Below, one piece after another: positions 22,457 through 34,500 of a stretch of DNA of 64,000 bases. Below the pieces are notes generated by a model. That model searched no databases. It worked only from the letters and a program-made list of their open reading frames with translations, and was not told the DNA's origin. How positions within the stretch are numbered: the stretch's first letter is position 1; every line of letters begins with the position of its first letter. A program made the translations under genes and the position numbers. This DNA is from Capsicum annuum (lineage: Eukaryota > Streptophyta > Magnoliopsida > Solanales > Solanaceae): NCBI RefSeq assembly GCF_002878395.1, contig NC_061115.1, positions 152,831,649 to 152,895,648 on the forward strand. The letters run 5' to 3'.

Positions 22457-24004
22457 CTAGTATAGGTACCCGCGCAATACGCAAAGCATTTTTTACAGAT
22501 TATTTATTAAAAATATTAAATTCCTCACACAAAATTAATCAAAGTTTATGGTAAAAATTTAACATATTCCAAGGTCAATGAAATATTAGGAATATTCATT
22601 AATAGTGAAATTACAATTGATGCTACTTAATAAATAATTACAATTACAATTGTTCTATATGTTTTGATATAAAAAGATATTTTCCTAATATTCTATTGAC
22701 TAAATTTAAAAATAGTAAAAGGTAAAATATTAAATAATTATTAATTTTATTGTTGAAATTTTAATTTTATAATTTTAATCAATTAAGACTTGTAATTAAT
22801 CCTTTACCTTGCATTTTAATTTTTCCTTTAAATTTATTAATTCAACTTCATATACTAATTGCATATTTTTTTTAAAAAATGTTATATTTTAATTCATTTC
22901 AAATACCAAAAGTACTTAACTTTGTCAATTACAAAACCTCTAATTCCATATTTCAGATTTCACTACTTCAATTTAAGAACTAATTAAGCACATATAATTT
23001 ATTATTTTTTCTTTTATATTTCAGACTTTGTTCTATTATTCTAATTTTTTTTCATTGTTTGATTTCATCATTAATACCTTTAAACATTATATTTATGCTT
23101 ATTATTATATCTTCTATATTAGTTCAACTAAAAGTTTTTATGCTACTCTCAAAATCACCCATCCCATCAAATCTCACACTCATCCTTCATCTTTACTCCA
23201 CCACCTCACCCTCAAATATTATTTAATTTTTTAATTTTTTAAATTATTGTTAGTTTTTCACCCCACCCCCAAAACCCCTCTCCCAACAAATAAATACCTT
23301 TTTTTTATGCTACTTATTTATATTGTTTCTTAATAATATTTCAAATGTAAAACAATTTTTAAAAAATATTCATCAAAAATATATGTTTATTCACATTGAA
23401 ATAATATGTTACTTTATTTTTAAGATACTTTAAATTAATTATGAAAAATTAAAACTAAAAATAATATTGACAGTGAAATTACAACTAATACCTAATAACT
23501 AATCACATTTGCAATTATTTAAATATTTTGATATGCAAAGAAACAATATTAGTATTTTATTTAATCATATTCCATTAAATAATTTTTAAAAAATAATAAA
23601 ATATAAAATCTTAAATACTTGTTAATTTTGTTGTGGACTATTATATTTATATTTTTGATTAATTAAGACATATAATTACATTTCTTTTCATATCACATTT
23701 TAATTTTTTTGTCTATCAATTTAACTTCAACAACTAACTTCGCTCATTTTAATATCTTTCTTTCCATTTTAAACACCAAAAGAATTTAATTGTGCAAACT
23801 ATAAAACTTCCAAAATTTAAATTTAAAAGCATTCTCAAGTCCAAAACTAAGCACCTACAGTTTTATTTTAAATTCTTAGATTGTTTTATTTTTTAATAAT
23901 TTTTTTGTATTTGATTTTGTTATAATATCTTTAGGTATTTATTTATTAAGTTCTCTCACTTCACTTTCAAAATGACCTACTCCATCAAATTCCGCGCCCA
24001 TCCC

Positions 24005-24023
24005 TCCCCCCCCCCCCCCCCCC
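24005..24023 (+). repeat. poly-C tract
   Basis: A run of about 18 C, at the position matching the poly-C of unit 1. Confidence 0.9.
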
Positions 24024-24269
24024 ACATTTTTATTTTTAAATTTTTGATATTTTTTTGTAAAAAAAACTCTTAATCCACCCACCTCTTATCCCTAACCAGC
24101 CATCCCAAACAAAAAAAATATTTTATTTTTAAAATAAATTATTTTCTTTACCCAACCCATACTTACATGCTACCACCCACCCCTACCCTCTACACAACCC
24201 AAAATTATTTATTTTTATTTTATTTTTAGAAACTATTTTTATAATTATTTTTCTTACTATCCCCCTGGC

Positions 24270-24300
24270 TCCCCCCCCCCCCCCCCCCTTTTTTTTTTTC
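24270..24300 (+). repeat. poly-C then poly-T tract
   Basis: About 18 C followed by about 11 T. The glycine-rich frame read on the opposite strand is only a product of this run. Confidence 0.9.
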
Positions 24301-25578
24301 AATTTTAAAATTTTAAAAAAAATTTCTACCCTCAACTCCAATCCACTTAATCCACCACTCCATCTAGCCCACCCCCTACCTCGCCTCAACCACCACTACT
24401 TTCTATCCCCCCTTCCCTCCATCACAATATTCATCACTTCACTCGGATTCATTTTTATTATTTTGTATTAGATATAAACAAATTTTGGTAGAAAATATTT
24501 TTTATTGTACTAATAAAATATCACGTGTCAAATTATTATGCTATTACTAATACCGAATAATTACATCAAATAAAGTTATCTAATATTTAGGTTCAAAATC
24601 AACTAATAGCTAGCAATTAGTATCTTCATTATCCTAAATAAAAAAAACTAATTAAGTTCAAGCATATTATCACTTCAAATATATTATGCTTTTTGTGTAT
24701 TTAAAAATAATTTGAGATACTGAGGATTAGTTCATCATTGAAATAAAAGAAGATATATAAGCACTTTTTTGGTTAAGCATATAAGTATACTTCTTTAAAA
24801 ATGGTGATAAATTCATATACAAAGGTTAAGAGTAAACATTCAGTAATATATTTTCATGTAAATCTCTGTAATAAAATTGATATGTGGATTCAGATAAAGA
24901 AATTGTCATAAACTTTAACAAACATGAAAATAATAAAAAGAGATAAAGATAAAGCTACATGATTATGGTGAAAAAAAATAGCAACAACAATATTAATTTG
25001 TTAGTCCAATCATTAAAAAAGATAAGATATTAATATTAATTTAAATTGATAGACCTTGAATAGTAACAAAGAAAGATGAAGATTAAAATATTATACCACT
25101 CCGGCATACAAAAAGAAAAATGTTAAATAAAATACATTTTAAGAAAAAAAGAATGAAGAACACAAAATGCAGTAAATAAATTTACGAATACAATTAATGA
25201 TATAGGAGTATATGTATAATAGTAGCTAAAAGTTACAGAACTTCATTCCAATTCAAAATTAATTTAAATTCAAATTCGAATATTACAGATTTGTTAAAAA
25301 AACATTAGTTTACTATTCTTCCTTATCCCATTTTTTCAATATGATATATATTTATATTATAATTCATATATTTGAATTGAGATAAATATTAAAATCAATA
25401 AGATAGTATCATTATTATTGTTATTATTATTAATATAAATTGCAACTTGTGGTCTCTTGATTCTCTTTTTCAATGTTCAAAGTCATTATCCAACCAACCA
25501 AAAGAATAGCAATTTTTTGTTGAATCAATCAAAGTAGCCCAAAAACTAATCCTTTAATTATGACAATTTTAGTGGGTT

Positions 25579-25580
25579 CA

Positions 25581-25643
<63 letters not shown>
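25579..25643. repeat. (ATT)n(AAT)n palindromic microsatellite
   Basis: About ten ATT units directly followed by about eleven AAT units, which can form a perfect hairpin. Confidence 0.95.
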
Positions 25644-25644
<1 letters not shown>

Positions 25645-25998
25645 TGTTATCTATTCCATATATTTTCCCTCTTTTTATTCTCTTTTATCTTCTTCTTTTC
25701 GTTACAAAACATAAATTAAAATTTTCTTTTCCCATATATTAGTTAATTAAATTTTATTATATTAACACAAATATTTATTTAATATATAAGGTATGAAAAC
25801 CTCTTAAAAAAGAGAATCCTAAATTACTTATTAATTTTTTATTTAGTTTGAAATTTTAATGTAAATCATCTATCATTTATTTTTGCTACAAAGAAAGAGC
25901 AGTAAGAAAAGTTAGTTTAAATATTTAATTTACACTAAGTGATAACTTTTCAAATAAAATTAAAGCATATTGATAAAGTTTAGAAGGATATATAGATT

Positions 25999-26007
25999 AG
26001 GACTCTT
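25999..26007. repeat. left target-site duplication of copy B
   Basis: AGGACTCTT directly precedes the element. The right copy is AGGACACTT at 45314-45322 (8 of 9 bases identical). The undisturbed paralogous site in unit 1, 21464-21472, has a single AGGACTCTT. Nine-base duplications are typical of Mutator-like elements. Confidence 0.85.
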
Positions 26008-26209
26008 GAGGGGCTTCGAGCTAAAAGTAACAAAAGAGTTTGAAAATGAGGTGTAAGTGACTTAAGTCTTAATAATTAAGTGTGGGTGACAATTACTTTA
26101 TTATGGATTAAGAAAGTTGGGTAAGATTGAGAATAGCCCACAAGTTTTTAAATATATAATTTGATCCAAATGTTTACCTAATATAACAAGAAACAAGGGG
26201 GGAAAAGGC

Positions 26210-27107
26210 ATGTTTCTCTCTCTTCTCATCCATTATTGTTTTCTCTCTCTTAGCAGTTTTTGTTGTTCATTGTTGTTGCTGCTTTATTCATCATATTTTG
26301 CTTCATTATCGCCATTTTCTACTTCATCATCGTCTTTATCTTCTTGTTGTTGACCATTATTGTCGTTGTTGTTACCGCTACTGCTGTTATTTGATCAATT
26401 TCTTAGGTTAAATTTTGTTTCATACATCACTTTCCAATTTAGCATTACTTCACAGGAGACTTTGGTAAGTCAGATTATTATTTTTAGTTAAATTTTTTAT
26501 CTGGGTAACTGTTATTGTGCTGTTTTTTCAATAATAGATAGTACGCAAACATGAATGCAACATAAGAGACATCTGTTTAAATAGATCAATTATCTGTTGC
26601 AACGGAAGACATATATTGGGTTCATATTATGGTTCTACAATGTCGTAACATGAATCGAACAGATGGGTCATCTGTTGCAATATATGATCCATCCATTACA
26701 ACAGACTAATTATCTATTGCAACAGGGTAAATATCTGTTGCAACAGATTAGTAACCTATTGTAACAAAACCTGAACTCAACTGCAATAGGCATGTCCTCT
26801 ATTGCAATAAGGTAAATATTTGTTACAACAGATAAGAAACCTGTTGCAACAAAACCTGAACTCAATTCCAACAAACGTGTCATCTGTTGCAACAGATGTA
26901 TAGTCTGTTGCAATGTATGATCCAGCTGTTACAACAGATGACTCGTCTGTTGAAATCATCTTCAAGAGAGTAACATGAATCCCAATAGGTAGGTAATCTG
27001 TTGCGACTTATCACTTATCTGTTACAACAGATTACACATCTGTTGGGATTCATGTTATGGTACTATGAAATCACTATTAACTTTTTTTAACAAATGACTT
27101 TATTTAG
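26210..27107 (+). promoter_or_regulatory. 5' leader and first intron of the MULE transposase
   Basis: A pyrimidine- and TTG-rich leader (26210-26400) is followed by a candidate 5' splice site (GTAAGT at 26465) and an acceptor TTTATTTAG ending at 27107. The roughly 640-base intron carries a dense palindrome cluster (26580-27060), including two perfect copies of ATCTGTTGCAACAGAT at 26733-26748 and 26882-26897. I see no ATG in frame before the acceptor, so the true start is not settled. Confidence 0.45.
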
Positions 27108-29425
27108 GTACCACTAATAGAGGGATCAATAACAATAGAGGTGAATTTTCATAGTCAATGGATTGAGAAAAGCAATCGATATGTATGGCGTTGGAAAGAG
27201 GGTGAAATGCTAGAGACGATAGCTATGATAGTCCAAAGTAATGTTTCATATGATGATTTTGTGAACATAACCATCAGTTATTGTGGACTAAATTATCAAT
27301 CGAAAGAACTCGTCATCAACTACATGCACAACTCCTTTGATAATCAGAGGGTATTACCTTTCAAGATAATCAATTAGGTTCAGTTACATACTTATCTTAG
27401 TGATTCATCTCGGCTGGTGTTAAGGGTGTTCGTGGTTGAAAAGACGAGAGAAAATAAAAACCAAAATATAGAACAACAACAACAAGAAATATTTGATAAC
27501 CATAACCATCTAAACATGACTATTCCAGATGATGATCAAACACCTACGCCCATTGATGTAACCAATACGGTGGACAGTTATTCTCGATTGACACAATCTG
27601 ACAGTCATCAAGACAATGAGATTAGATTTTACAAGGGAATGTCATTCAAGGACAAGAAAGAACTGTCTACTACTTTGTTTATTTCTTGCTTGAAAAAAGA
27701 TTTCAGAATAATGAAGGTGATTAATTTGAGCAAAGTTTTTTGCTATAAATGTGCTAATTCGAACTGAAAGTGGTAGTTAAGAGTGGTGAAGTACTTAAGT
27801 TCTGACATATTGGTTATTCATGAATATAAAAAGTATCACATATGTGGTTCGAAGCATATTTTGGGCCAAAATCCTCGCACCACGGAAAAGGTCCTCGGTG
27901 AATATTTCAAGAATAGATTTCCCGATGGAAAAGGCCCTTCTACAAGGGTTATGGACAATCAATTCCTTACGGAATTGGGTGTCCTGTTCAGTTTTTGGAA
28001 GATATATAAGGCCATGGGGATTTCTAAGGACTTAGTTAGGGGGACACACGAGCATGGTTATGCAGTCCACGATGCCTATCGTTACATGCTTGAATCCACA
28101 AATCTCGGAAGTAAGATGACATTGTATGTTGATGAAAACAAAAGGCTCAAGTATTTTTTTGTAGCCTATGGTGATTGGATTCAAGGTTTTCGACATTTGA
28201 GAAAAGGCATAGTCGTCGGCAGTACCTTCTTGAGGAGCAGGTATAATGGAGTTCTGCTAGCGGCGATGGCACAGGATGTAGAGAATCACATCTTTCCTAT
28301 CTCTTTTAATGTAGCGAATAAGGAATGTGATGCCTCTTATGGATATTTTCTTGAACAACTGCGAAGCTATGTCGAAGATAACAAAGAGTTGAGTTTTGTT
28401 TTGGATAAAGATCCAATTATTCTAAAGATGGGTTTAATTTTCTTCACTTCAACTCACTTTGGTTGTTGCATCAGGCATCTTGGAGAGAACATTTGGACCA
28501 ACTTTCACAACGAAAAGGTCATGACCCTTTTTTATAGAGCAGCTAAAGTATATAATAGAGAGGAGTTTTTAAACCATTTCAATCAAATAGCAGATATGCA
28601 TCCCAAGCCAGCAGAACATCTCGTACGTGTCAGTTTTGAGAGATGGAGCCGAGCATTCTATTCAGCAAATAGGTACATTTTTATGAATTTAATGTCTTGT
28701 TTGAGTTACAAGTTTAGTATGATATCATACTAAGTGATTCTTCTATATAGGTACAATATTATAGCGTCAAACATAACTGAATCGGTGAGTTCATTGTATG
28801 GTGATGAAAGAGAATTTCCTATTATGGCTCTGTTTGAAATAATAAACAAGAAGTATGGCCAATTTTTTCATGAAAGGCATGTGGAGTTCAAGGACGCAGG
28901 AACCCCATTTGTTCTAGAAGTGGAAAAAATAATATCAACGAATATCAGTCTGGGGATAGGTTATTATCTCATCAAATAGCAGATTACAAGTTCATTATCG
29001 ACAGTCATGGTGATGTTACCACAGTCGATCTTCAAACAAGATCTTGTATGTGCAGAGTTTTTGACTTAGAAAAAATACCCTGTCCACATGCAATGGCAAT
29101 GTTTTGAGCTCAATAAGGCGCAAAATATGGAAATAAAATTTATGAGTACCCCTCTCCATATTATTTGGTGGAAAAATATACAATGGCATATAATGGACAT
29201 ATTACTTCGGTGCCTCTCAAAGAATCTTGGGTTGTTCCTGCAAAGCTTTGGGGGAGATTAATACCTCCTCCATATATTGACTCAAGCACTACCAAACCTG
29301 AAAGAAGGTCATATAAGAAGAGGCATAGAGTCGGAGAATCATTTCCATCAAGAAGAAACAAGTGCTCCGTATGTAAGAGCGCTGGCCACAAAAGAACTAT
29401 ATGTCCAAATCGTAATCCACCATGA
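27108..29425 (+). pseudogene. MuDR/FAR1-type MULE transposase, broken
   Basis: One frame runs from 27108 to 28672 (VPLIEGSITIEVNFHSQW..., FRIMKVINLSKVFCYKCA, then the DNA-binding region GPSTRVMDNQFLTELG and transposase core). It is broken by TAG at 27375-27377, TGA at 27765-27767 and TAG at 27774-27776. The last two fall where the family has Cys and Trp (KCANxN-C-KW-W-LRVVK). A GT-AG intron spans 28673-28750; the frame resumes with YNIIASNITESVSSLY. After a frameshift near 28955 come a SWIM zinc finger (CMCRVFDLEKIPCPH, 29045-29089) and a CX2CX4HX4C knuckle (29363-29404). The expected VDGTFL motif reads VGSTFL, so the first catalytic Asp is Gly (GGC at 28218-28220); the second candidate Asp (FVLDKDP) remains. 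It would have cut and moved the element; this copy cannot. Confidence 0.85.
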
Positions 29426-30080
29426 TCATTGTAATTGCAAAAACTTCTGTTGTTATTTATTGTGGACGTTTATATATTTAACTCATTATTATTAACATAA
29501 ATGTTATCATTTATTATACATAATATCTTTTTTAATAACTTGTACATCAATCAAAAGAGGCAAAACATGAACTAAATACAACAGACCACAAAATTATTTT
29601 CAACAGATTACCCATCTGTTGCAACAGATGGACATTAGCTGGAAGAACACAATAAAATTCATCAAACTAGAATGTTTTTCTCCAACCGATGAAAAATCTG
29701 TCGCAATAGATAGATAATCCGTTAACAAAAATCCAATCGAAGGTCAATCTATTCCAACACATGGTCCATCTATTGAAAGAACTCAAAAGCCAAAACTGCT
29801 ATTCCTACTGGATTCAAAATTATCCCTTACCTCCAACCATCGACATGTTAACATGTTTAGAAGAAGAAATAGACAGAATGAAAAAAAAAAAAGGGCAGCC
29901 TGATGCACTAAAGCTACCGCTATGCGGGGTGTCTGGGGAAGGGCCCCACTACAAAAGCCAAAGTCAACTAAAAATAAATTTTTCATTAAAAAAATAAATA
30001 AAATACATTAGGTATAGATCCGATATAGCAAAATTAAAATACATACGCTAAAAAAAATATATATATTCTAATTATTATTA
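29426..30080. repeat. spacer with palindrome cluster after the transposase
   Basis: Palindrome variants lie at 29600-29770, including the 20-bp perfect palindrome CCATCTGTTGCAACAGATGG at 29612-29631. The rest is AT-rich spacer. The plus frame 29761-29997 has some codon-like composition (PLPPTIDMLTCLEEEIDRM) but I cannot link it to a family. Confidence 0.5.
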
Positions 30081-30115
30081 TTATTATCATCATCATCATT
30101 ATTATTGTCAGCAGA

Positions 30116-30277
30116 TCAATCATCAATCGATAGCAGTAGGGCCCTCATCAGCCTCTGCATCTCTCTAAACATCATTGCTCTCACAGCGACCAACTCCCTT
30201 TGCATGTCGTTAACCTGCTTCTAAAGTTCCCGCATAGTGTTGCGTAGAATAGCAATGTCTTAAACAGGATCATCCAT
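30116..30277 (-). pseudogene. small coiled-coil reading frame (53 residues) with two stops
   Basis: I do not recognise a family. The minus strand from ATG at 30277 reads MDDPV, stop, DIAILRNTMREL, stop, KQVNDMQRELVAVRAMMFRE and MQRLMRALLLSIDD, ending with TGA at 30116-30118. Both internal stops (TAA, TAG) are single changes from Gln codons and the rest is a regular amphipathic helix rich in Met, Arg and Leu, so this was a real short coiled-coil protein. Just upstream is an acceptor TGTTTTAG with a GTAAGT donor near 30388, and a TATA box at 30536-30528, so a promoter, a leader exon and a leader intron can be proposed. It is divergent from the second intragenic cluster and convergent with the transposase. 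Confidence 0.5.
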
Positions 30278-30527
30278 ATCTAAAACACGCATAATTGACA
30301 AAAACATAAACACAAAATTAAAGAAAAGAGTCTGAATGTAACACAATGTATACTACCAACTGATAAATTTACACAAAAAAAAACTTACTTCAACGAGAAA
30401 GGAATATGCTCTTTGAATAAAAGTGAAGGAATATGCTCTTTGAATAAAAGTGGTTGAAGATGTAATACGAAAAGATAAAATACAAGAAATAAATAAAAGT
30501 GAAGTAGAATGAAGATTAAGGAGGGAC

Positions 30528-30536
30528 CTATTTATA
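30528..30536 (-). promoter_or_regulatory. TATA box for the small minus-strand gene
   Basis: The minus strand reads TATAAATAG in the context CCTCTATAAATAGG, about 250 bases upstream of the ATG at 30277. The same TATAAATAG word appears in the terminal region of copy A. Promoter function is inference. Confidence 0.4.
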
Positions 30537-30714
30537 GAGGATTGAATCTGAATGTGTTAGGCAAAAAGGAACGACTGTTCAGCTCCATTGTATTAATTAC
30601 ATTCAAACTGCTGGCTCTTTCTTTTCTGTGAAAAGTTGCGACTTTTTTTAATACATTTAAACTTCTCACCTCTTAAAAATAGTTTAAGACTTAATAATAA
30701 CTATTATTATTGAG

Positions 30715-30925
30715 CTGTTGCAACAGATCATCTGTCATAACAAATAACCCACTGCGCAACTGATTTATCATCTGTTGCAATAGATGGTTTGTATGTGCAA
30801 CAAATAAGACATCTGTTATAATATATGGATTATCTGTTGCAACAGATAGACCATATGTTGGAGAAGATATTTTGATTTCTTCTAACAGCTGATTCATCAG
30901 TTGCAACAGATGGGGAATTTGATTC
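30715..30925. repeat. palindrome cluster
   Basis: Seven or more near-copies in 210 bases, with a perfect ATCTGTTGCAACAGAT at 30832-30847 and an almost perfect one at 30770-30785. Confidence 0.8.
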
Positions 30926-31519
30926 ATCAGCTATTTTGAATGTGTTAGACAAAAAGTCACGACTGTTCACCTTTTTTTTAATAGTCATCACATACCTTAA
31001 TTAATCAAAATTAGTGACTATTTTATTATATAAACATATTTAAAAACAAAAAAGGTAAAAATTCACGACTTATAGCACTTGTTTTTTGTTGACGGGCAAG
31101 TAGTCATCTAATATTAAAGGTGGTTACGCTTTGAGTCTCTGTAGTCTTGTACACTACTTAATGATGGGAAGTGAGGAATAAACACTGTCTGACCATGATG
31201 GGGTAGGAATAATAAGGTACCTGCAGATGAATGAATCCACTTTCATGCGTGGGAGTTATGTTTTATTGCTCAGGCTACATGATAGACACACATAAAGTAC
31301 AATGACTTTATGAATGCAGTTTTTTACTGATTAGACATTGATCTTTCAAACAAGATCCTGCATTTTAAAGTTTAGTTTGATAGATGCAAATTGATAAGAA
31401 TAAATAGTTCCAAGATGGTGGTGTTGATACCATGTTACAATTTAATAATGATTTTACTCATGTTTATGTGTTAAGCTTGGAGAAGGGTTTAAATTTTTGG
31501 CAGCAGTGTAAATATCCAA

Positions 31520-31870
31520 TAGTGATTGGATCAATTTTAATTATGCAATGAACTTTTGAAAGGCCTTTCAAGTCTCGTAATGCAGCAAACAAGAATGGAA
31601 AACTAATAGAAATTCCCCTGGTCAAAATTTATATAGATGGGGTGCTCGAGGAGACTATTATATAGCAGAAGGTGCATAGGAGAATACTTGTGCGGGAAGA
31701 GAGAGGTATAGAAGACCATATATTATCTCAGACCTTATTTAAGAGGAAACACAGGGAAGCAAATAAGGAAATTCTAGTAAATCTGGCCAGTGAAATTGAC
31801 TTGAGAAATGACAAAACTGAATGAGCTTCAAATGTGGAAGTGTATCCAAATATTAAAATCTGTCAGTCGT
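31520..31870 (+). pseudogene. XS-domain (FDM/IDN2/SGS3-type) fragment, left arm of foldback
   Basis: In shifting frames the plus strand reads DWINFNYAMNF, stop, KAFQ, then CSKQEWK, LYRWGARGDYYIAEGA, GEYLCGKREV, ISDLI and finally NKEILVNLASEIDLRNDKTEELQ. This order matches the end of the XS domain and the start of the coiled coil in plant FACTOR OF DNA METHYLATION and SGS3-like proteins: a DW...AM.FEKAF motif, LYGW.AR..DY..EGPIGEYLR, IS....EE, then NK.VANLA..ID.KN..LEEL. These proteins bind double-stranded RNA ends and act in RNA-directed DNA methylation and trans-acting siRNA pathways. The fragment lacks the zinc finger and XH domain and has several stops and frameshifts. Confidence 0.65.
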
Positions 31871-32439
31871 TCTTGAAAAAGAAAAATGCTCAGGAGGACT
31901 GGAGATGGACACTTTGCTAGGGACTGCAACTAGCAAGCGTGGCCTCAGTGAAGACTCACAAAATGCAGGACCAAAACTCTAAGGAAGTATCTTAGCGACC
32001 ACAGGGGATTAGTAAGATTTTCAGTCAAGAATGACACCTGATCCAGTAACTCCAGAAGTTAAAATAAGGGAATCCAAGGCGTCAATTTCTAAAGTCTAAC
32101 TTGTACCCCATGCCTTATATTTATAGTTCTGATCAGGCCAATGGTTGTTAAAACAAAAAGGTGTAAAGTTGGCAGAAATCCCATGCCTTGTTGTTTCCAC
32201 AGCTTTGATCAGACCGAAGCCATAAACAGGAGGCATGGGATGCAAGTTTAACTTGAGAAATTGCAACCTTGGCTTGATACCTTATTTTTACTTTAGGAGT
32301 TGTTGGTTTAGGTTTCATTCCTGACCGACAATCTTACCACCATCAATGCTAAAAAATCTGAAACCTTAGAGTTCTGGCCCTGCATTTTGTGGGTCTTAAT
32401 TTAGGCCACTCTAGCTAGTTGCAGTCCCCAAACAAAGTG

Positions 32440-32830
32440 TACAACTCCAATCCACTTCAGTATTTTTCTTTTCAAAATGGTCTAATGGATTTTCATTTTT
32501 GGATACACTTTCACATTTGCAGCTCATTCAATTTTTTCATTTTTCATGTCAATTTCATCAGTCAGTTTCGCTATACTTTTCTTCCTACCCAGTGTTTCTT
32601 CTTTAATAAGGACTGAGTTGATATATGGTCTTCTCCACCTCTCCCTTCCTACACAGGTATTCTTCTAATCACCTTCTACTATATAATAGTCTCCTCGAGC
32701 AATCCATCCATATAAACTTGGACTAAAGCAATAACTATATTCATTTCCATTCTTATTTGCAGTAGTGCGAGGCTTCGGAGGCCTTTCAAAATCCATTAAA
32801 CCCTTAAAATCAGTCCAATCACTATTTAAA
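32440..32830 (-). pseudogene. XS-domain fragment, right arm of foldback
   Basis: The minus strand repeats the left-arm protein with its own lesions: DWTDFKGLMDFERPPKP, SLYGWIARGDYYIVEGD, then EET and SIAKLTDEIDMKNEKIE. It keeps LYGWIAR where the left arm has LYRWGAR, so each arm preserves some residues the other has lost. A 28-base phrase (TTAAATATTAAAATCAGTCCAATCACTA-type) is duplicated at about 32808-32860. Confidence 0.6.
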
Positions 32831-33299
32831 TATTAAAATCAGTCCAATCACTATTTAAATATTTACACTACCACCAAAAACTTAAACCCTTCTCCAAACT
32901 TGACACATAAAGATTAGTAAAATCTTTATTAAACCGTAACAGGGTATCGATACCACCTACTTGGTCCCTCAACCTTACCAATTCAAACCTAACAATCTTA
33001 ATTGTAAAATTCCATATATTGTTTGAAATATTAATGCCTAATAGGTAAAGAACCAACATTCACAAAATCAGTGTACTGGATGTGTGTTTTCACGATAGGT
33101 TGATCAGTAAAACATACCTCCCACATATGAAGTGGTTCCATCTGCAAGTAGCTTATTCCTCTAAACCCATGTTTACTCTAGCCTTTAATGTTGGTCAGGC
33201 AAAATTTGACCTAGTTTCACTTTCTTTTATCTGCAAATAAGAGAAAAGTATTTGATGTCAAATAAGAGAAGAACAAAAAGAACATTACAAAAGGGTAAC

Positions 33300-34310
33300 A
33301 CAAAATTGAATGAATCAATAGATAACCTATCTAGTGCAATATATTCCCCATTTGTTCAACAGATGAGTCATCTATTGCAACAGGTGACACGTCTATGGCA
33401 ACAGATGGATGACATGTTGTAATAAATGGGTCATCTGTTGAATAAATCAAACCAGCCTTGCTACGAGATTGATTTGTTCTAATAGTTGCTCTGTTCCAAT
33501 AGCTGATTTATCAGTTGCAATAGTTGAGGAAACTATTGCAACACTGCCAATAACATCGACAACAACATCAACAACAAAGAAACAACACCATATGTTCCAA
33601 CACCATCAACAACACAAACACCACATGTTCCAACAATAGCAACACCCCCAACAAAAACAACACCAAAGTAACAAACAAAAGACATAAAAAAATAATACTG
33701 ATAGTAAGGCTTTTTAAGTTCTCCCAATAGATGACTTTTTTTGCATATTTTAATAAAAACAACAGTTCGTTCATTCAAGACTTAAAAGTTATATTTCCTT
33801 TAATTTTTTCAATAAATAGGAAACTAGTAATGGGTAAATTAATAATAATAACAAATGTAAATATCCAATTTAAATAATATACAAAGAAGAAGACAAGAAG
33901 GAAAGAGCAATAGTGAACCATACCCGCAATGTCAAAAAAGCAAAAGAATCAGAAACCTATTTTAATCAAGAAAAGATATTGATCGATTAAGATCTGAAAA
34001 GAGAGAAGAGAGGGAAAAAAGAAACGGTTGTAATTACCCCAAAGAGGAGAGAAAGATAATTCTGAATAAAGAAGAGAGATAAGTTGAGTTAATTTATGGC
34101 TGAAGGAAAAGAATTCTAGAAATGGGTTTTAAATATTCATTAATAACTTTGAGGGGAATGAGGAGACGGTGACATTGAAAATACAAGATAAGACTATTCA
34201 ATGAGGAGATTTTTGAGTCATCCAAGTAATTTTTTTACCGCCTTAGTATTTTATCCCTTTTTATCTCGGACAGGAAATTAGTAAATTGCTTTAAAATAAA
34301 AAAAAATATC
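33300..34310. repeat. palindrome cluster and spacer, copy B
   Basis: Palindrome variants fill 33300-33545, followed by AAC-rich runs (33540-33680) and AT-rich spacer that match copy A at 1470-2960. No gene. Confidence 0.6.
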
Positions 34311-34500
34311 TTAAAACATATAATTCATCTATTGCAATAGATGATAATTTCTATTTGAAAATTTCCAATGGCTCAGCCATCTATCGCAACAAATGGCAAC
34401 GCCAATTTGATAATTTACAACAGATAGTTATGTTGCAACAAATGACTTAATCTATTTGATAAATTCCAACAATAAGTTGCAATAGGTTGAATATTTATTT
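34310..34500. repeat. palindrome cluster, copy B
   Basis: Five or six degenerate copies, matching part of copy A 3005-3290 and 4050-4330. Confidence 0.6.

Larger units (their letters stand above)
31175..33195. repeat. 2-kb foldback (inverted repeat) built from an XS-domain gene fragment
   Basis: The left arm (about 31175-32145) and right arm (about 32190-33195) are imperfect inverted copies around a loop near 32170. Matching anchors are GGAGAAGGGTTTAA (left 31478, reversed on the right near 32885), GCTCGAGGAGACTATTATAT (left 31643, reversed near 32692), AAAATGCAGGACCA-type sequence near 31960 and 32380, and CCATGCC near 32110 and 32235. A transcript through it would fold into a long hairpin. 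Only the outer right part is found in copy A. Confidence 0.8.

Noticed and set aside
23950..24440. C-rich tract as a possible gene (glycine-rich on the minus strand)
   Set aside because: Low-complexity pyrimidine tail repeated in every Helitron-like unit; no conserved frame.
26008..26170. Possible terminal inverted repeat of copy B, from ACTTAAGTCTT (left) and ATTTAAGTCTT (right, reversed)
   Set aside because: Only about ten bases agree and the rest does not align by eye, so I do not call a TIR.
32419..32616. Plus-strand 65-codon frame in the right foldback arm
   Set aside because: Antisense of the XS-domain fragment.
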